Positions 9,871 to 20,214 of a stretch of 64,000 nt of DNA are shown one piece after another. Below the pieces are notes generated by a model that was given only the letters and a program-made list of their open reading frames with translations, was not told the origin of the DNA and did no database searches. The DNA comes from Cherax quadricarinatus (taxonomy: Eukaryota; Arthropoda; Malacostraca; Decapoda; Parastacidae), in contig NC_091353.1 in NCBI RefSeq assembly GCF_038502225.1, positions 507,975 through 571,974 on the forward strand, given 5' to 3'. Numbering within the stretch: position 1 is the first letter of the stretch; the number at the start of each line of letters is the position of its first letter. Position numbers and translations under genes: made by a program.

Positions 9871-11040
9871 TCACATTTCTTTTTTTATAGGCTCATTCAT
9901 TAACTATGTTTTATCCCTCGTCCTGAACTGGCTCATGCTATGACAAGTTTTGACATGTGCAGGAAGTCCGTTCTCTTTATTGCTGTACAATAAAAGGTGC
10001 TTGAAGCCTCATCACCTTCTGTGAGTACTACAAAGTTGCGTTCGCTTCCCCTAGTACTGTGATTGTTTTTGTTCTCAGTCTTGACAAATTTGGTAGCAAG
10101 GTAATCTGGACTCTGCTTGTGAGCAGTTTTATAAACGTGATATAATTCAGTTGTTTTGCTCTGTCTTCAACATTCAGCATATCCAGTTGTAATTCATCCT
10201 GGCCTACATGTCCTCTTGGACCCTCGACCAGGATTATCCTACCATTTTGTTCTGGGTGATTTGTAGCCTATTTTTTTTTGGGGGGGGGGGTTAAGGCAGA
10301 GTAATCTATACAGCATTGTATGAGAACTAGACAGTGTCTTAGAGCCTCAGAAGGTAGACACTGTATTTGTCTTTCTTTACTACACGGTTCCTTACCAATT
10401 CTCCTGACATGCTTGGGTTAAAGGGGATTCCCAGATATTTCACAGAAGATACTGAAGTGATGGGTCCCCCATTACAATGGATAATTTTCTGTCTACTAAC
10501 CATTTGCAGCAGCACTGTCGTCAGCATACATCAGAAGCTTGCACTTGACACTGATGGGCACGTCATTCACATAACATAGGAATAATTAGGGACTCAGAAT
10601 GCTACATTGGGGAACCCCACTTACTATCGGCAGGGTTTCTGATTTCATGTTACTGATCTTGGCAATTTGCTTCCTGTTAGCGTAGTTGTCCCTTAAACCA
10701 GTCTACAGAACCAATGCTGATAGCCTGTAGTTTTTTACATAATATATTACGGTTGACCGTATCGAAGGCCTTTTGCAGGTCTAAGGTCAGCATCTATGGA
10801 ATTCCCTAGTGATATTATAGTTCTCAGGTAGTCCATCAGATTACTTAGGGAGGTGTCGGTCGAGGAAAATCTCCTGAAGCCTGATTGGTTACTATGGAGA
10901 ATGTTTTCTTCATTAAGAGACTTAACTACTTGACAGTACACGGCCATCTTTACAATTTTCGTCATCACATTGAGCAGCTTCATCATTTCTGAAGTATTGG
11001 TAAGAATTTTCCCCCAAACAATAAACCCCTCCACCATATA
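9871..11040 (-). pseudogene. Decayed LINE reverse transcriptase
   Basis: The minus strand keeps RT-like pieces: a N-terminal block with LNVMTKIVKMAVYCQVV and SNQSGFRRFSSTDTSL (10747-11037), and a post-palm block with SVKYLGIPFNPSMSGE (10339-10527). Between them the palm is broken by stops. A C-terminal block with HKQSPDYLATKFV and TRGSERNF follows toward 9990. A run of T then G at 10270-10290 interrupts the sequence. Clade is uncertain (CR1/L2-like). Confidence 0.55.
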
Positions 11041-11111
11041 ACTACCACGACTACCACAAGTACTACATCTACTATCACACCTACTACTACTACTACCACA
11101 ACAACAACAAA

Positions 11112-11184
<73 letters not shown>

Positions 11185-11222
11185 ACTACTACTACTACCA
11201 CAACTACTACTAGTACTACTAC
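11041..11222 (+). repeat. (ACT)n microsatellite
   Basis: Imperfect ACT/ACC/GCT trinucleotide tract. The poly-valine frame on the minus strand is a by-product of the repeat. Confidence 0.95.
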
Positions 11223-11277
11223 GTACAACGATTAAATTATGTTTTGCACCTCTGTGTCCCTGTATTACTTGTAACGG

Positions 11278-11307
11278 CTTGACGAAGCTCCTGGAGAGCG
11301 AAAAGTT
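11278..11307 (+). ncRNA. Hammerhead-ribozyme-like motif, third sequence class
   Basis: Plus strand: TTGACGA, A, GCTC-CTGGA-GAGC stem II, GAAA, AGTT. The UUGACGA box fits CUGANGA apart from the first base. Stem III is AAGU rather than ACGU. A related copy at 22821-22846 has GAAACGTT. Stem I here is partly disrupted (GGC against ACC). Confidence 0.35.
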
Positions 11308-11309
11308 AC

Positions 11310-11801
11310 CTCGATAAAATGTTGCATTAATTGCACTTGTGTCCCTTTACCTAACATCTATTTTAATTACTTGCGCTGCAGTGCATTGCACAGACTGTTT
11401 CTGTGAGAGCCACGAAGCTCAGAAGTTCAGCACCACAGGTGCCGAGTCCGCTGTTCTGGTAGACACTTGTGTCCGCCCACGCCCAATACGCCATCATCAC
11501 CAACAGCACCACCTGACGAGGCTGCTGCTCACAAGTCATCCTTCCTTCTGCGATGCTCTCTGTCGACAGAAGAATTTATTATTTATACACAATTATTTTC
11601 TATTGCAATGATTAGGCAGGATGAATTCTCAGAGTAGTAATATTGAGAGTTTTGGGGAAACTAGTTACAGGCATAATGAGGTAGAGTTACTGGTAAATAT
11701 TGGAAAGCCAGTGGTACTAGGTAGTAGGGACAGTAACAGATGTATTAGACTAGAGGAACAGCAATGACCAGGGAGCAAAAAGAGAAGAGACGGTTTCTAA
11801 C
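11310..11801. other. No recognisable gene
   Basis: About 490 bp. A 90-residue frame at 11339-11611 has many cysteines and histidines but no pattern I recognise and no supporting context. Confidence 0.35.
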
Positions 11802-13830
11802 TTTTTTAACACATCGGCTGTTTCCCACCAAAAGTAGAGTGACCCAAAGAGGAAGAAACACCTTCATTATTATTCACTTCATCACTGTCTTGCCAAAAGC
11901 GTGCCTACCCTACAGTTAAAAAATTGCAACATCATCTCCCTCCTTCAGAGTGCAGTCACTGTACTTCCCACGTCCCGTACTTAATCCGGCTTGCCTGTTT
12001 CCCTGAATCCCTTCATATATGGTACCTTGCTGACACTCCAACAGCTCGTCGAGTCATAAAAACCATTCGACTCCACTCGCTCGTTACTAACACACTCACG
12101 CACGCCTGCTGGAAGTCCAAGCCCCTCGCACACAAAACCTCCTTTACCCCCTCCCTCCAACCTTTCCTAGGCAGACCTCTACCCCGCCTTCCTTCCACAA
12201 TAGATTTATACGCTCTCCAAGTCACTCTGCTTTGTTCCATGCTCTCTATATGTCTAAGCCATTTTAACAACCCCTCCTCATCTCTCTGGTTAATACTTTA
12301 ATAAACCCGCACCTCCTAATTTCCAAACAACGGATTCTCTGCATAATAGTCACACTGCACATTGCTCTCAGAGACGACATCTCCACTGCCTCCAGCCCTC
12401 TCCTTGTTGTAACATGCACCACCCATGTTTCACACCCATATAACAGCGTTGGTGTAACTATACTCTCATACCTCTCTTTGCTTCAATGGATGAAGTTCTT
12501 TGTCTCCACCGTCTCCTCAGTGCTGCACTCACTTTTCCCCAGCATCAATTCTGTGATTCACCTCGTCTTTCATAGACCCATCTGCTGACACGTCCATTCT
12601 CAAATATCTGAAAACATTCGCTTCCTCCATATTCCCTCCCTCCAATTTGATATCCAATTTTTCATTGCCTAAATTTTTAGTTATCCTCATACTCTTTCGT
12701 ATGTTCACTTTTAACTTCCTCCTTTTGCATTCCCTTCCAAAATCGGTTACCAGCCTCTGTAACTTCTATTTACATTCTCCCAAAAGCACATTGTCGTCAG
12801 CAAAAAGCATCTCTGACAACTCCCACTTTTTGTCAGATTTTTCATGTCTGAATCTCACACCTCTTACCAACATCCGAGCATTCACTTCTCTTACAACAAC
12901 ATCTATAAATATATTGAACAACCGTGGTGACGTCACACATTCCTGTCTAAGGCCTACTTTTACTGGGAAATAATTTCCCTCTCTCCTTCCATACATTTGC
13001 AACATCTGCCACATTGCCCCTATCTACCATATCATATGCCTTTTTCAAATTCATAACTGCAACAAAAACCTCTTTACCTTTATGCAAATACTGTTTACCT
13101 GTATGTTCTACTGTAAACACTAGGTGACTAGGCCAACACATCCTCTACCCTTCCTAAAGCTTCCTTGTTCATCTGCAATCCTGTTCTCCGTCTTCTCTAA
13201 ATTCTTTCAATAATAACTACCATACACTTTCCCGGTATACTCAACAGGTTTATTTCCCTATAATTTTAGCTCTCTCTTTTGTCCCCTTTGCCTTTATATG
13301 AAGGAACTATGTATGCTCTCTGCCAGTCCGTAGGTACCTTACATTCTTCCATACAATTACTAAATAAAAGCACTAACCACTCCAAAATTATATCCCCATC
13401 TGCTTTTAACATTTCTGTCTCTATCTCATCAATTTCAACTGCTTTACTCACTTTCATTCTACCCACGGCCTCACACACTTCCCACACACTCACAACTGGC
13501 TCTTACTCACTCCTAGAAGATGTTATACCTCCCTGCTTAATGCAGGAATCACAGCTTCCTTATTTTCATCAACATTCAACAATTTCTCAAAATATTTCCT
13601 CCATCTTTCCATCTAATAACTCTTCTCTCCCATTTTTAACTGTCGAATCCATTCGTTCCCTAGGCTTTCTCAGCTTATAAATCTCACTTCTAAACTTTTT
13701 CTTATTCTCAACATAATTTGTTGATAACATCTCACACTCTCTCTTATTTGTTCTCCTTTTACATTGTTTCACCACTTTCTTAACCTCCCATTTTTTCTCC
13801 ATATACACCTCCCTCCTTGTTTCACTTCTA
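11802..13830 (-). pseudogene. RTE-type LINE, decayed copy (3' half)
   Basis: Minus-strand copy of the family whose intact member is at 41135-44826. The 3' UTR begins after the T run at 11802 and has the ggctgtttcccaccaaaagtagagtgaccc block. The C-terminal EGRRGRGLPRKGWREGVKEVL motif is at 12013-12270, the palm FADDN at about 12766-13014 (the usual T after ADD is N), and KGKGDKRES at 13266. Frameshifts and stops break every domain. A CR1-type LINE interrupts it at about 13831 and the copy resumes at 15399. Confidence 0.8.
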
Positions 13831-15222
13831 TTGGCTAATCTTTTCAACATATCACTACAAACTGGCATGGTGCCAGATAAGTGGAAAATGGCAAATGTGA
13901 TACCTATTTTCAAAACAGGTGACAGGTCCTTAGCTTCGAACTATAGACCAATAAGCCTAACCTCCATAGTGGGAAAATTTATGGAATCAATAATTGCCGA
14001 GGCAGTTCGTAGCCACCTTGAAAAGCATAAATTAATCAACGAATCTCAGCATGGTTTTACAAAGGGGCGTTCCTGCCTTACGAATTTATTAACTTTTTTC
14101 ACTAAGGTATTTGAGGAGGTAGATCATGGTAATGAATATGATATTGTGTATATGGACTTCAGTAAGGCTTTTGACAGGGTCCCACATCAGAGACTATTGA
14201 GGAAAATTAAAGCACATGGAATAGGAGGAGAAATTTTTTCCTGGATAGAGGCATGGTTGACAAATAGGCAGCAGAGAGTTTGCATAAATGGGGAGAAATC
14301 AGAGTGGGGAAGCGTCACGAGCGGTGTTCCACAGGGGTCAGTGTTGGGCCCCCTGCTGTTCACAATCTACATAAACGACATAGATGAGGGCATAAAGAGC
14401 GACATCGGCAAGTTTGCCGATGACACCAAAATAGGCCGTCGAATTCATTCTGACGAGGACATTCGAGCACTCCAGGAAGATTTGAATAGACTGATGCAGT
14501 GGTCGGAGAAGTGGCAGATGCAGTTTAATATAGACAAATGCAAAGTTCTAAATGTTGGACAGGACAATAACCATGCCACATATAAACTAAATAATGTAGA
14601 TCTTAATATTACGGATTGCGAAAAAGATTTAGGAGTTCTGGTTAGCAGTAATCTGAAACCAAGACAACAGTGCATAAGTGTTCGCAATAAAGCTAATAGA
14701 ATCCTTGGCTTCATATCAAGAAGCATAAATAATAGGAGTCCTCAGGTTGTTCTTCAACTCTATACATCCTTGGTTAGGCCTCATTTAGATTATGCTGCAC
14801 AGTTTTGGTCACCGTATTACAGAATGGATATAAATTCTCTGGAAAATGTACAAAGGAGGATGACAAAGATGATCCCATGTATCAGAAACCTTCCCTATGA
14901 GGATAGACTAAGGGCCCTGAAACTGCACTCTCTAGAAAGACGTAGAATTAGGGGGGATATGATTGAGGTTTATAAGTGGAAGACAGGAATAAATAAAGGG
15001 GATGTAAATAGTGTGCTGAAAATATCTAGCCTAGACAGGACTCGCAGCAATGGTTTTAAGTTGGAAAAATTCAGATTCAGGAGGGATATAGGAAAGTACT
15101 GGTTTGGTAATAGAGTTGTGGATGAGTGGAACAAACTCCCAAGTACCGTTATAGAGGCCAGAACGTTGTGTAGCTTTAAAAATAGGTTGGATAAATACAT
15201 GAGTAGATGTGGGTGGGTGTGA
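13831..15222 (+). CDS. CR1-type LINE reverse transcriptase, 5'-truncated but open
   Basis: A 463-codon frame beginning inside the RT domain (LANLFNISLQTG; the first codon is TTG, so this is a truncation point and not a true start). It keeps NYRPISLTSIVGKFMES, the first catalytic aspartate in MDFSKAFDRVPH, TSGVPQGSVLGPLLF and FADDTKIG (aspartates near residues 197-198), then the post-palm RPHLDYAAQFWSP and a C-terminal region ending in FKNRLDKYMSRCGWV. The endonuclease and ORF1 are missing, so it cannot move on its own. No stop interrupts the remaining part, suggesting a fairly recent insertion. Confidence 0.85.
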   Translation: MANLFNISLQTGMVPDKWKMANVIPIFKTGDRSLASNYRPISLTSIVGKFMESIIAEAVRSHLEKHKLINESQHGFTKGRSCLTNLLTFFTKVFEEVDHGNEYDIVYMDFSKAFDRVPHQRLLRKIKAHGIGGEIFSWIEAWLTNRQQRVCINGEKSEWGSVTSGVPQGSVLGPLLFTIYINDIDEGIKSDIGKFADDTKIGRRIHSDEDIRALQEDLNRLMQWSEKWQMQFNIDKCKVLNVGQDNNHATYKLNNVDLNITDCEKDLGVLVSSNLKPRQQCISVRNKANRILGFISRSINNRSPQVVLQLYTSLVRPHLDYAAQFWSPYYRMDINSLENVQRRMTKMIPCIRNLPYEDRLRALKLHSLERRRIRGDMIEVYKWKTGINKGDVNSVLKISSLDRTRSNGFKLEKFRFRRDIGKYWFGNRVVDEWNKLPSTVIEARTLCSFKNRLDKYMSRCGWV

Positions 15223-15398
15223 GTTGGACCTGATAGCTTGTGCTAACAGGTCGGTTGCCGTGTTCCTCCCTTAAGTCAATGTGACCTGACCTGACTAGGT
15301 TGGGTGCATTGGCTTAAGCCGGTAGGGACTTGGACCTGCCTCGCATGGGCCAGTAGGCCTTCTGCAGTGTTCCTTCGTTCTTATGTTCTTATGTTCTT
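13831..15398 (+). mobile_element. CR1-type LINE insertion, 5'-truncated
   Basis: The insertion carries the RT frame, a 3' UTR with gcctcgcatgggccagtagg, and ends in an 8-bp tandem repeat gttcttat, the kind of short 3' repeat known for CR1 elements. RTE-type LINE sequence lies on both sides, so this is a nested insertion, with about 100 bp of the host element missing at the junction. Confidence 0.85.
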
Positions 15399-15553
15399 CC
15401 CTCCCGCACCCACTTTCCTGTAACCACAAACTTCTGCCGAACACTCTAGCACTGCATTTTTAAATCTACCCCATACCTGTTCAGCCTCATTGCCTATACT
15501 CTCATTACCCCATCTTTCTTCCAATAGTTGTTTATATCTTACCCTAACTCTTA
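15399..15553 (-). pseudogene. RTE-type LINE, decayed copy, continued
   Basis: Matches the segment at 43450-43600 of the intact copy (plus-strand ccacaaacttctgcc and ccaatagt-tttatatc blocks). It is the 5'-ward continuation of 11802-13830 across the CR1 insertion. Confidence 0.75.
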
Positions 15554-15555
15554 CC

Positions 15556-15930
15556 CTAAGTATACAGGGTACACAAAAATATTCCCTGATTTCAAACAGG
15601 CATAATATATAACTTTATTGTAATAATCTTTCACAGTTAGTAGCTTCAGATGCAGGATTTCATTCAGTTTCATGTGGTATAAGGTAGCATTAAAGGTATT
15701 CAATGTGCGTCCCTCTGGTTGCTCGGCAAACATCGATATGATAGTCCAGTTCGGTCCAGACGCTGTGCAGCATGTCTGGTGTTATCATGCGAACTGCTTC
15801 AGTGATCGAAATTTTCAGCTCCTCCAGGGTTGCAGGTAGTGGTGGTATCTAAAGTGTGTTTTTCACGTACCGCCAAAGAAAAAAGTCACAAACAATTAGG
15901 TCCGGTGACCTCGCAGGCCACTTGCAGAGG
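15556..15930 (-). pseudogene. Tc1/mariner-superfamily transposase, C-terminal fragment
   Basis: Reading from 15925 leftward gives WPARSPDLIVCDFFLWRYVK, a stop, then PPLPATLEELKISITEAVR, DMLHSVWTELDYHIDVCR and THIEYL with a terminal stop. This is the end of a DDE transposase of the Tc1/mariner/IS630 superfamily, where the SPDL-CDFFLW block precedes the C-terminal helices. One in-frame stop kills it and the catalytic N-terminal part is absent. Confidence 0.75.
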
Positions 15931-15956
15931 TCACCGAACCTTCTTCGTAGCGCTAG

Positions 15957-16240
15957 AAACGAGATTGACGAGTTCAGATTAGTTGCAAGTACGGGTAACA
16001 CTGGCGTATTTGCCATAACTGACTTCTTGGAGGTAGTTCAGGATTGTTTTAGAGTAGTTTGTTACAGAACCTACAAGGGAAAATAACCTGCTTGACTTGG
16101 TTCTGGAAAAGAAGGGTACCGTTGTTAATAATTTAGAAATTACAAAGGAACTTGGCGAAAGTGACCACGACTCAATTACCTTTAGCAATGAATGGAAGTA
16201 TGACAGTAGGGGTAACTTAGTAACGGTCCCAGAGAACACT
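15957..16240 (+). pseudogene. CR1-type LINE endonuclease fragment
   Basis: Plus-strand pieces in two frames: TDFLEVVQDCFRVV, then NLEITKELGESDHDSITF, WKYDSRGNLVTVPEN. SDHDS is the conserved SDH of an apurinic-type endonuclease. A frameshift near 16080 splits it. Confidence 0.6.
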
Positions 16241-17689
16241 TATTATCTGTGGACTGGGATAATGAAGAGAGGAATCAATACGACATTTTCAAAACACCAT
16301 ATACAATGCTCATAGAGCATTTATTTCATACAAAACTGATCTAATTTGCCCGAAATGCTCTACATAACAAGAGGCTTTCTATATAGTAGTATGTCATTGA
16401 TGTCAGCTATGGTCTGTGTACCTTGTACGTGTAGTTGTAGAAATAGAGTTAATATTATTATATTATTATTATATTGAAAGAGCGACTGCAGAACCACCCT
16501 TTACTGGTTGAACCACAAAGAGACTGATAAGGCACCAGCCAATGGAGAACCACCTTCTACTGGTGAACCACAAAGCGACTAGTGAGCCACACTCAGTGGT
16601 CAGGTGCTGGTTCCAGTCAACTCTTTTAGATACGTTGTCTTGGGTGACTCTCTGCCTCATTTCTCACCAGTCTGATAATTCTTCCTGCGTGGAGTGTTTA
16701 TCTTCTCTTACTTCCTGCAGTTCTCTCCCGACTTTGTAGCTTATGGTAGAGAACTTGAACCTTTGTTGAACATTTTTCCAAAGCAATGCTATAAAATCAT
16801 TTTTCATTACTCATATCCCTGCATGCTCACAAATCTAACTTAGCAATTTTGTCTTTGTAATTAGGCCCATCATGGTGTCATTCATCGAGTAGTGAGTATC
16901 AATTCCTTTGCATCCTTTATTCTACAGTGACAGTTGTAGACCTTGTTGAGTATGTAATGTGCATTCATAATGAATGTCTCATCACAGTATGCACCAGCAA
17001 TAATTTACTCATGTAACGTATGGAGTGTCCGAGACATTATAAGCTACCTCTCACAGATGGTCTGTAGCACCATGCTTCAGTACCATCACAAGTTTAGTTA
17101 GTTTAATATGTTTATTATGCACCCCATACCCATCCTGTGGGCGGTAGTCAAAAGATTACAGAGTTACATAATTGGTCCAGGGACTGGACTCCAAAGTTTT
17201 GATAGCTGAGCAAGTTACAGAGGTAATGAACTCACAATTTACAAAGGTAATGAACTCACAATTTACAAAGGTAATGAACTCCAGGTAAGTCTGGTCACAA
17301 TCATGACAAGTTACAAGACCATCACAAGACTGCGTGTTGTAGGTGCGGAAAAATGGTAGACCAATGCTCTTGTTTTTCCCTTGGCAATACACACTGTAGA
17401 TGAGGGCAATGGTGTAGATCATGCTGAGTTCATGTTTACAGGTGCGTTTACAGTTGTACTATGATACGAGCAGCTTACTCTGTGACCCGTTAATTATTAT
17501 TAATTTGTCAATAATTTCCAAGGCAAACATTAACCTTCATCACCTTGATAACCTAACCATTCCGAGTCGTCAGCTAATATCGACCTACATGTCAGCTATT
17601 TGTGAATAATTACAACCTTATTCACAAGCATGTCGTTATTCACTCGCCTTCCAGGTTGTGCTGGTGGATGAATCATCAAATTCAACACA
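16241..17689. other. No gene; short local repeats
   Basis: Nothing coding is supported. A roughly 50-bp imperfect duplication around aaccacaaag lies at 16490-16585, and a 25-bp unit ggtaatgaactcacaatttacaaa is repeated about three times at 17219-17285. Confidence 0.5.
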
Positions 17690-17800
17690 GGATATAGCCG
17701 GAGAAGTGGCTTATATACTGTAGATAGGCGAGTCAAAGCAGGAGGAGGGATCACAGTGGAACCATCCACTAGTGTAAGTGGGTCTTCGTCTGATGGTTAG
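17690..17800 (-). repeat. Fragment of Penelope-like repeat body
   Basis: The block agtggcttatatactgtag and accatccactagt matches 2064-2135. The hammerhead part is missing. Confidence 0.4.
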
Positions 17801-18303
17801 GTCTGTTAAGGTCTACCAGGAAGCAGAAGAAGTGTTTTCTGATAAGGGTTTTAATCATATGATAACCCGTCACTGGAGCTTTTGGCTATCTGACCGAGGC
17901 CTTCCGCTGGCTTACTGGTCCACTCCCTTAAAAAATAAGGTAATAATTATAACCACCATGCTACTAGAAGATGTAATGCCAATCAGAAGACGTATTCACA
18001 AATGATAATATGGAACCTAATAACCCAATTTCTTTAGAATACGAGGCGGATCATGAACACAGAAAAAAAAATAATTCGGAGCTTCCAGTAAATCCACGAG
18101 CCTTGAAAGTTTCAAGACTTTCTAAAAAGGCATTCACTAGTTCTGGCACAGATACTTATATCCCAAAATAAACCACCTGTTTTGAAGTTACATTTTTTAT
18201 GTTATCAATTTCGAAAATGTGAAGCAATCAGATGAGATAACCATCAATTTTCACATGAAAACAGTTCAGTGCTACAATTTAAAAAAAAAAAAAAATAAAA
18301 AAA

Positions 18304-18305
<2 letters not shown>
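17801..18305. other. No recognisable gene
   Basis: Short frames only; no supported feature. Confidence 0.4.

Positions 18306-18307
<2 letters not shown>

Positions 18308-18373
<66 letters not shown>
18308..18373. repeat. (TA)n microsatellite
   Basis: Uninterrupted TA tract after an A-rich run. Confidence 0.97.
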
Positions 18374-19134
18374 CTTGCAAATTGAAACCTACAATACCCG
18401 AAATTAAAGAACTTTTATCATTGGAAAACAATGCAACATTTAAAGCTTAAAGACGATTAGAGGAGAAATTATCCAGATATTGCATAGAAACTAATTTTTT
18501 TAAATGCTAAATTTAAATTTAATTAAGCAATGAAAAGCTCTTTGTGAGAAAAACACACCAGTATAAAAAGTTCGAAGCTGAACAGAAGAAGCATCTCTAT
18601 TTTTTTGGCACAGAATCCAACTTTTTCCATTTTATGGACGATATTAGTAACTTGGAAAATTTGCACAATGAGACCCTGAACTCAATAATTATCCTGTTTA
18701 TAGTGTATAAACCATCAAAGGTTAAAATTGTCATGGAAATGTTAGTGTCTGGAAGGAGACACATCAGTATGGAAATACATTTTGCAAATTATATGAAAAT
18801 ACTCCAAAAATTAGTGGTCCACCTCTGGTGTAAATAATGGGACCCATAGCCTCGGAGAAGTGGATAAAAAGGATTTAAGGAGGAATATCTGGATTTCTTC
18901 CTGAAGCCGTTTGAATATTCTACTTCCCCTACCACCCCATCTTTACATTCTTTTTTACCAATAGGTATATTTTATTACATAATATGGTACAGAAGATTTA
19001 AGTATAAATTACCACGTTAAAAGTTTGCAACCAATTAGATGAGGTGCTGTCAACTTATGAACAATAGCCTTATTTATGTATAGATCTCTGTACCTGTGTA
19101 AAGAAAGAAAGCAGGTTAACCGGTAAGCAGTAAC
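18374..19134. other. Unrecognised; one weak open frame
   Basis: A plus-strand frame at 18544-18837 (first codon not ATG, 97 residues) has a protein-like composition but I cannot name it. The sequence just after it (18838-18920, cctcggagaag... cctgaagccgtttga) recurs in diverged form at 26770-26845, so it is probably part of a dispersed repeat. Confidence 0.35.
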
Positions 19135-19303
19135 AGTTAGAAGAATCAAGAGTGTGGTACTCAAATATGGATGGAGTCATCAATAAATGTGAGGTTATGA
19201 TAGAAAGAGTAGCAGAGGAAAACCCTGATGTTATAGCTATTACAGAGACGAAACTCTCAGCAATAATGTCAAATGTGATATTCTCAACTGGCTACAATTT
19301 TAA
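19135..19303 (+). pseudogene. CR1-type LINE endonuclease N-terminal fragment
   Basis: Plus strand reads YSNMDGVINKCEVMIERV and ENPDVIAITETKLSA, the start of a CR1-type apurinic endonuclease with the catalytic E of ITETKL. The fragment stops at the TTAA near 19304. Confidence 0.65.
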
Positions 19304-19741
19304 TTAACTCTTTCACTGGCTTCCATGTATATCCACATTATTGAAGCCAGTATTGCTTATGTAGATCTACACAAATTCTTGCGCCCTCAAGCTTGCTACA
19401 AGAAGCCTACCATAAAAGGTCTGCGCAATTAGTATATACAGTGTATTACAACCTGGAGTGTTGCAGTGCATCATGGTAATGCCGCTTAGTTTTCACCGTT
19501 GTCCACCATACTGAGCCGTTCCAATATCCTCACTCCCAGGCGAATTTATCGCGAATTATTTTCCAGTGATAGTTCCAACAACGAGGATATTGACGCCAAA
19601 AATAAATTCTGCGTGTTCGAAGAAATAGTGACCGAAAATGACAATAGAGATGCCGGAAATCGTACTGAAAATCCTGACGACCCACAGCTATCCACCTGGT
19701 GTCTGTGTGTTACTTGTAATTCGTGTCTCACATGTTTATAA
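19304..19741 (+). mobile_element. Possible piggyBac-like element, 5' part
   Basis: TTAA followed by ctctttcactgg resembles the TTAA plus CCCTTT-AC end typical of piggyBac elements. About 195 bp inside, a frame at 19499-19741 (80 residues) has an acidic, serine-rich N-terminus (LFSSDSSNNEDID) of the kind seen at the start of piggyBac transposases. No catalytic domain and no matching right end were found. Confidence 0.35.
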
Positions 19742-20214
19742 TCTGGTCTCTCACTCCGTGTACAGGTATTTACTTTTAACAACACAGTGGGTGATGACGT
19801 TATTACACTAACCAATAGTAAGTGCAAATGTTTATTCACGAAATAATTCTCGACGCAGATATTAGACTACTAACACCTTGTAAGAGGTAATGCTTCGTCA
19901 TGGAGACGTTATAAAAGCAATTGTTTATTACCAACTCAACCATTATATATATTGGCGCTTACAATGACCTTTCATGAGCAGAGATTTATCCACAGAAGAC
20001 ATTGCACAGTCGACACTCATTCGCTAAGCAGATTTATTGAAATTATTTGTATTAAAACACCGAATGATGGATGGCACGTAAGTATAGGTTATATGTTACA
20101 GTTCAGGTTATTGTAGGAGGGAAAGGAGGAGGAGGAGGTGGCATTACTGAGTCAGCATTAATGATGGAAATGATCATGACTAAACCACACACAGTGAGTT
20201 GACCTGTTTAGAGT
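19742..20214. other. No recognisable gene
   Basis: Nothing supported in this stretch. Confidence 0.4.

Noticed and set aside
12766..13493. Separate short minus-strand genes with RT-like motifs
   Set aside because: They are pieces of one decayed RTE-type LINE.
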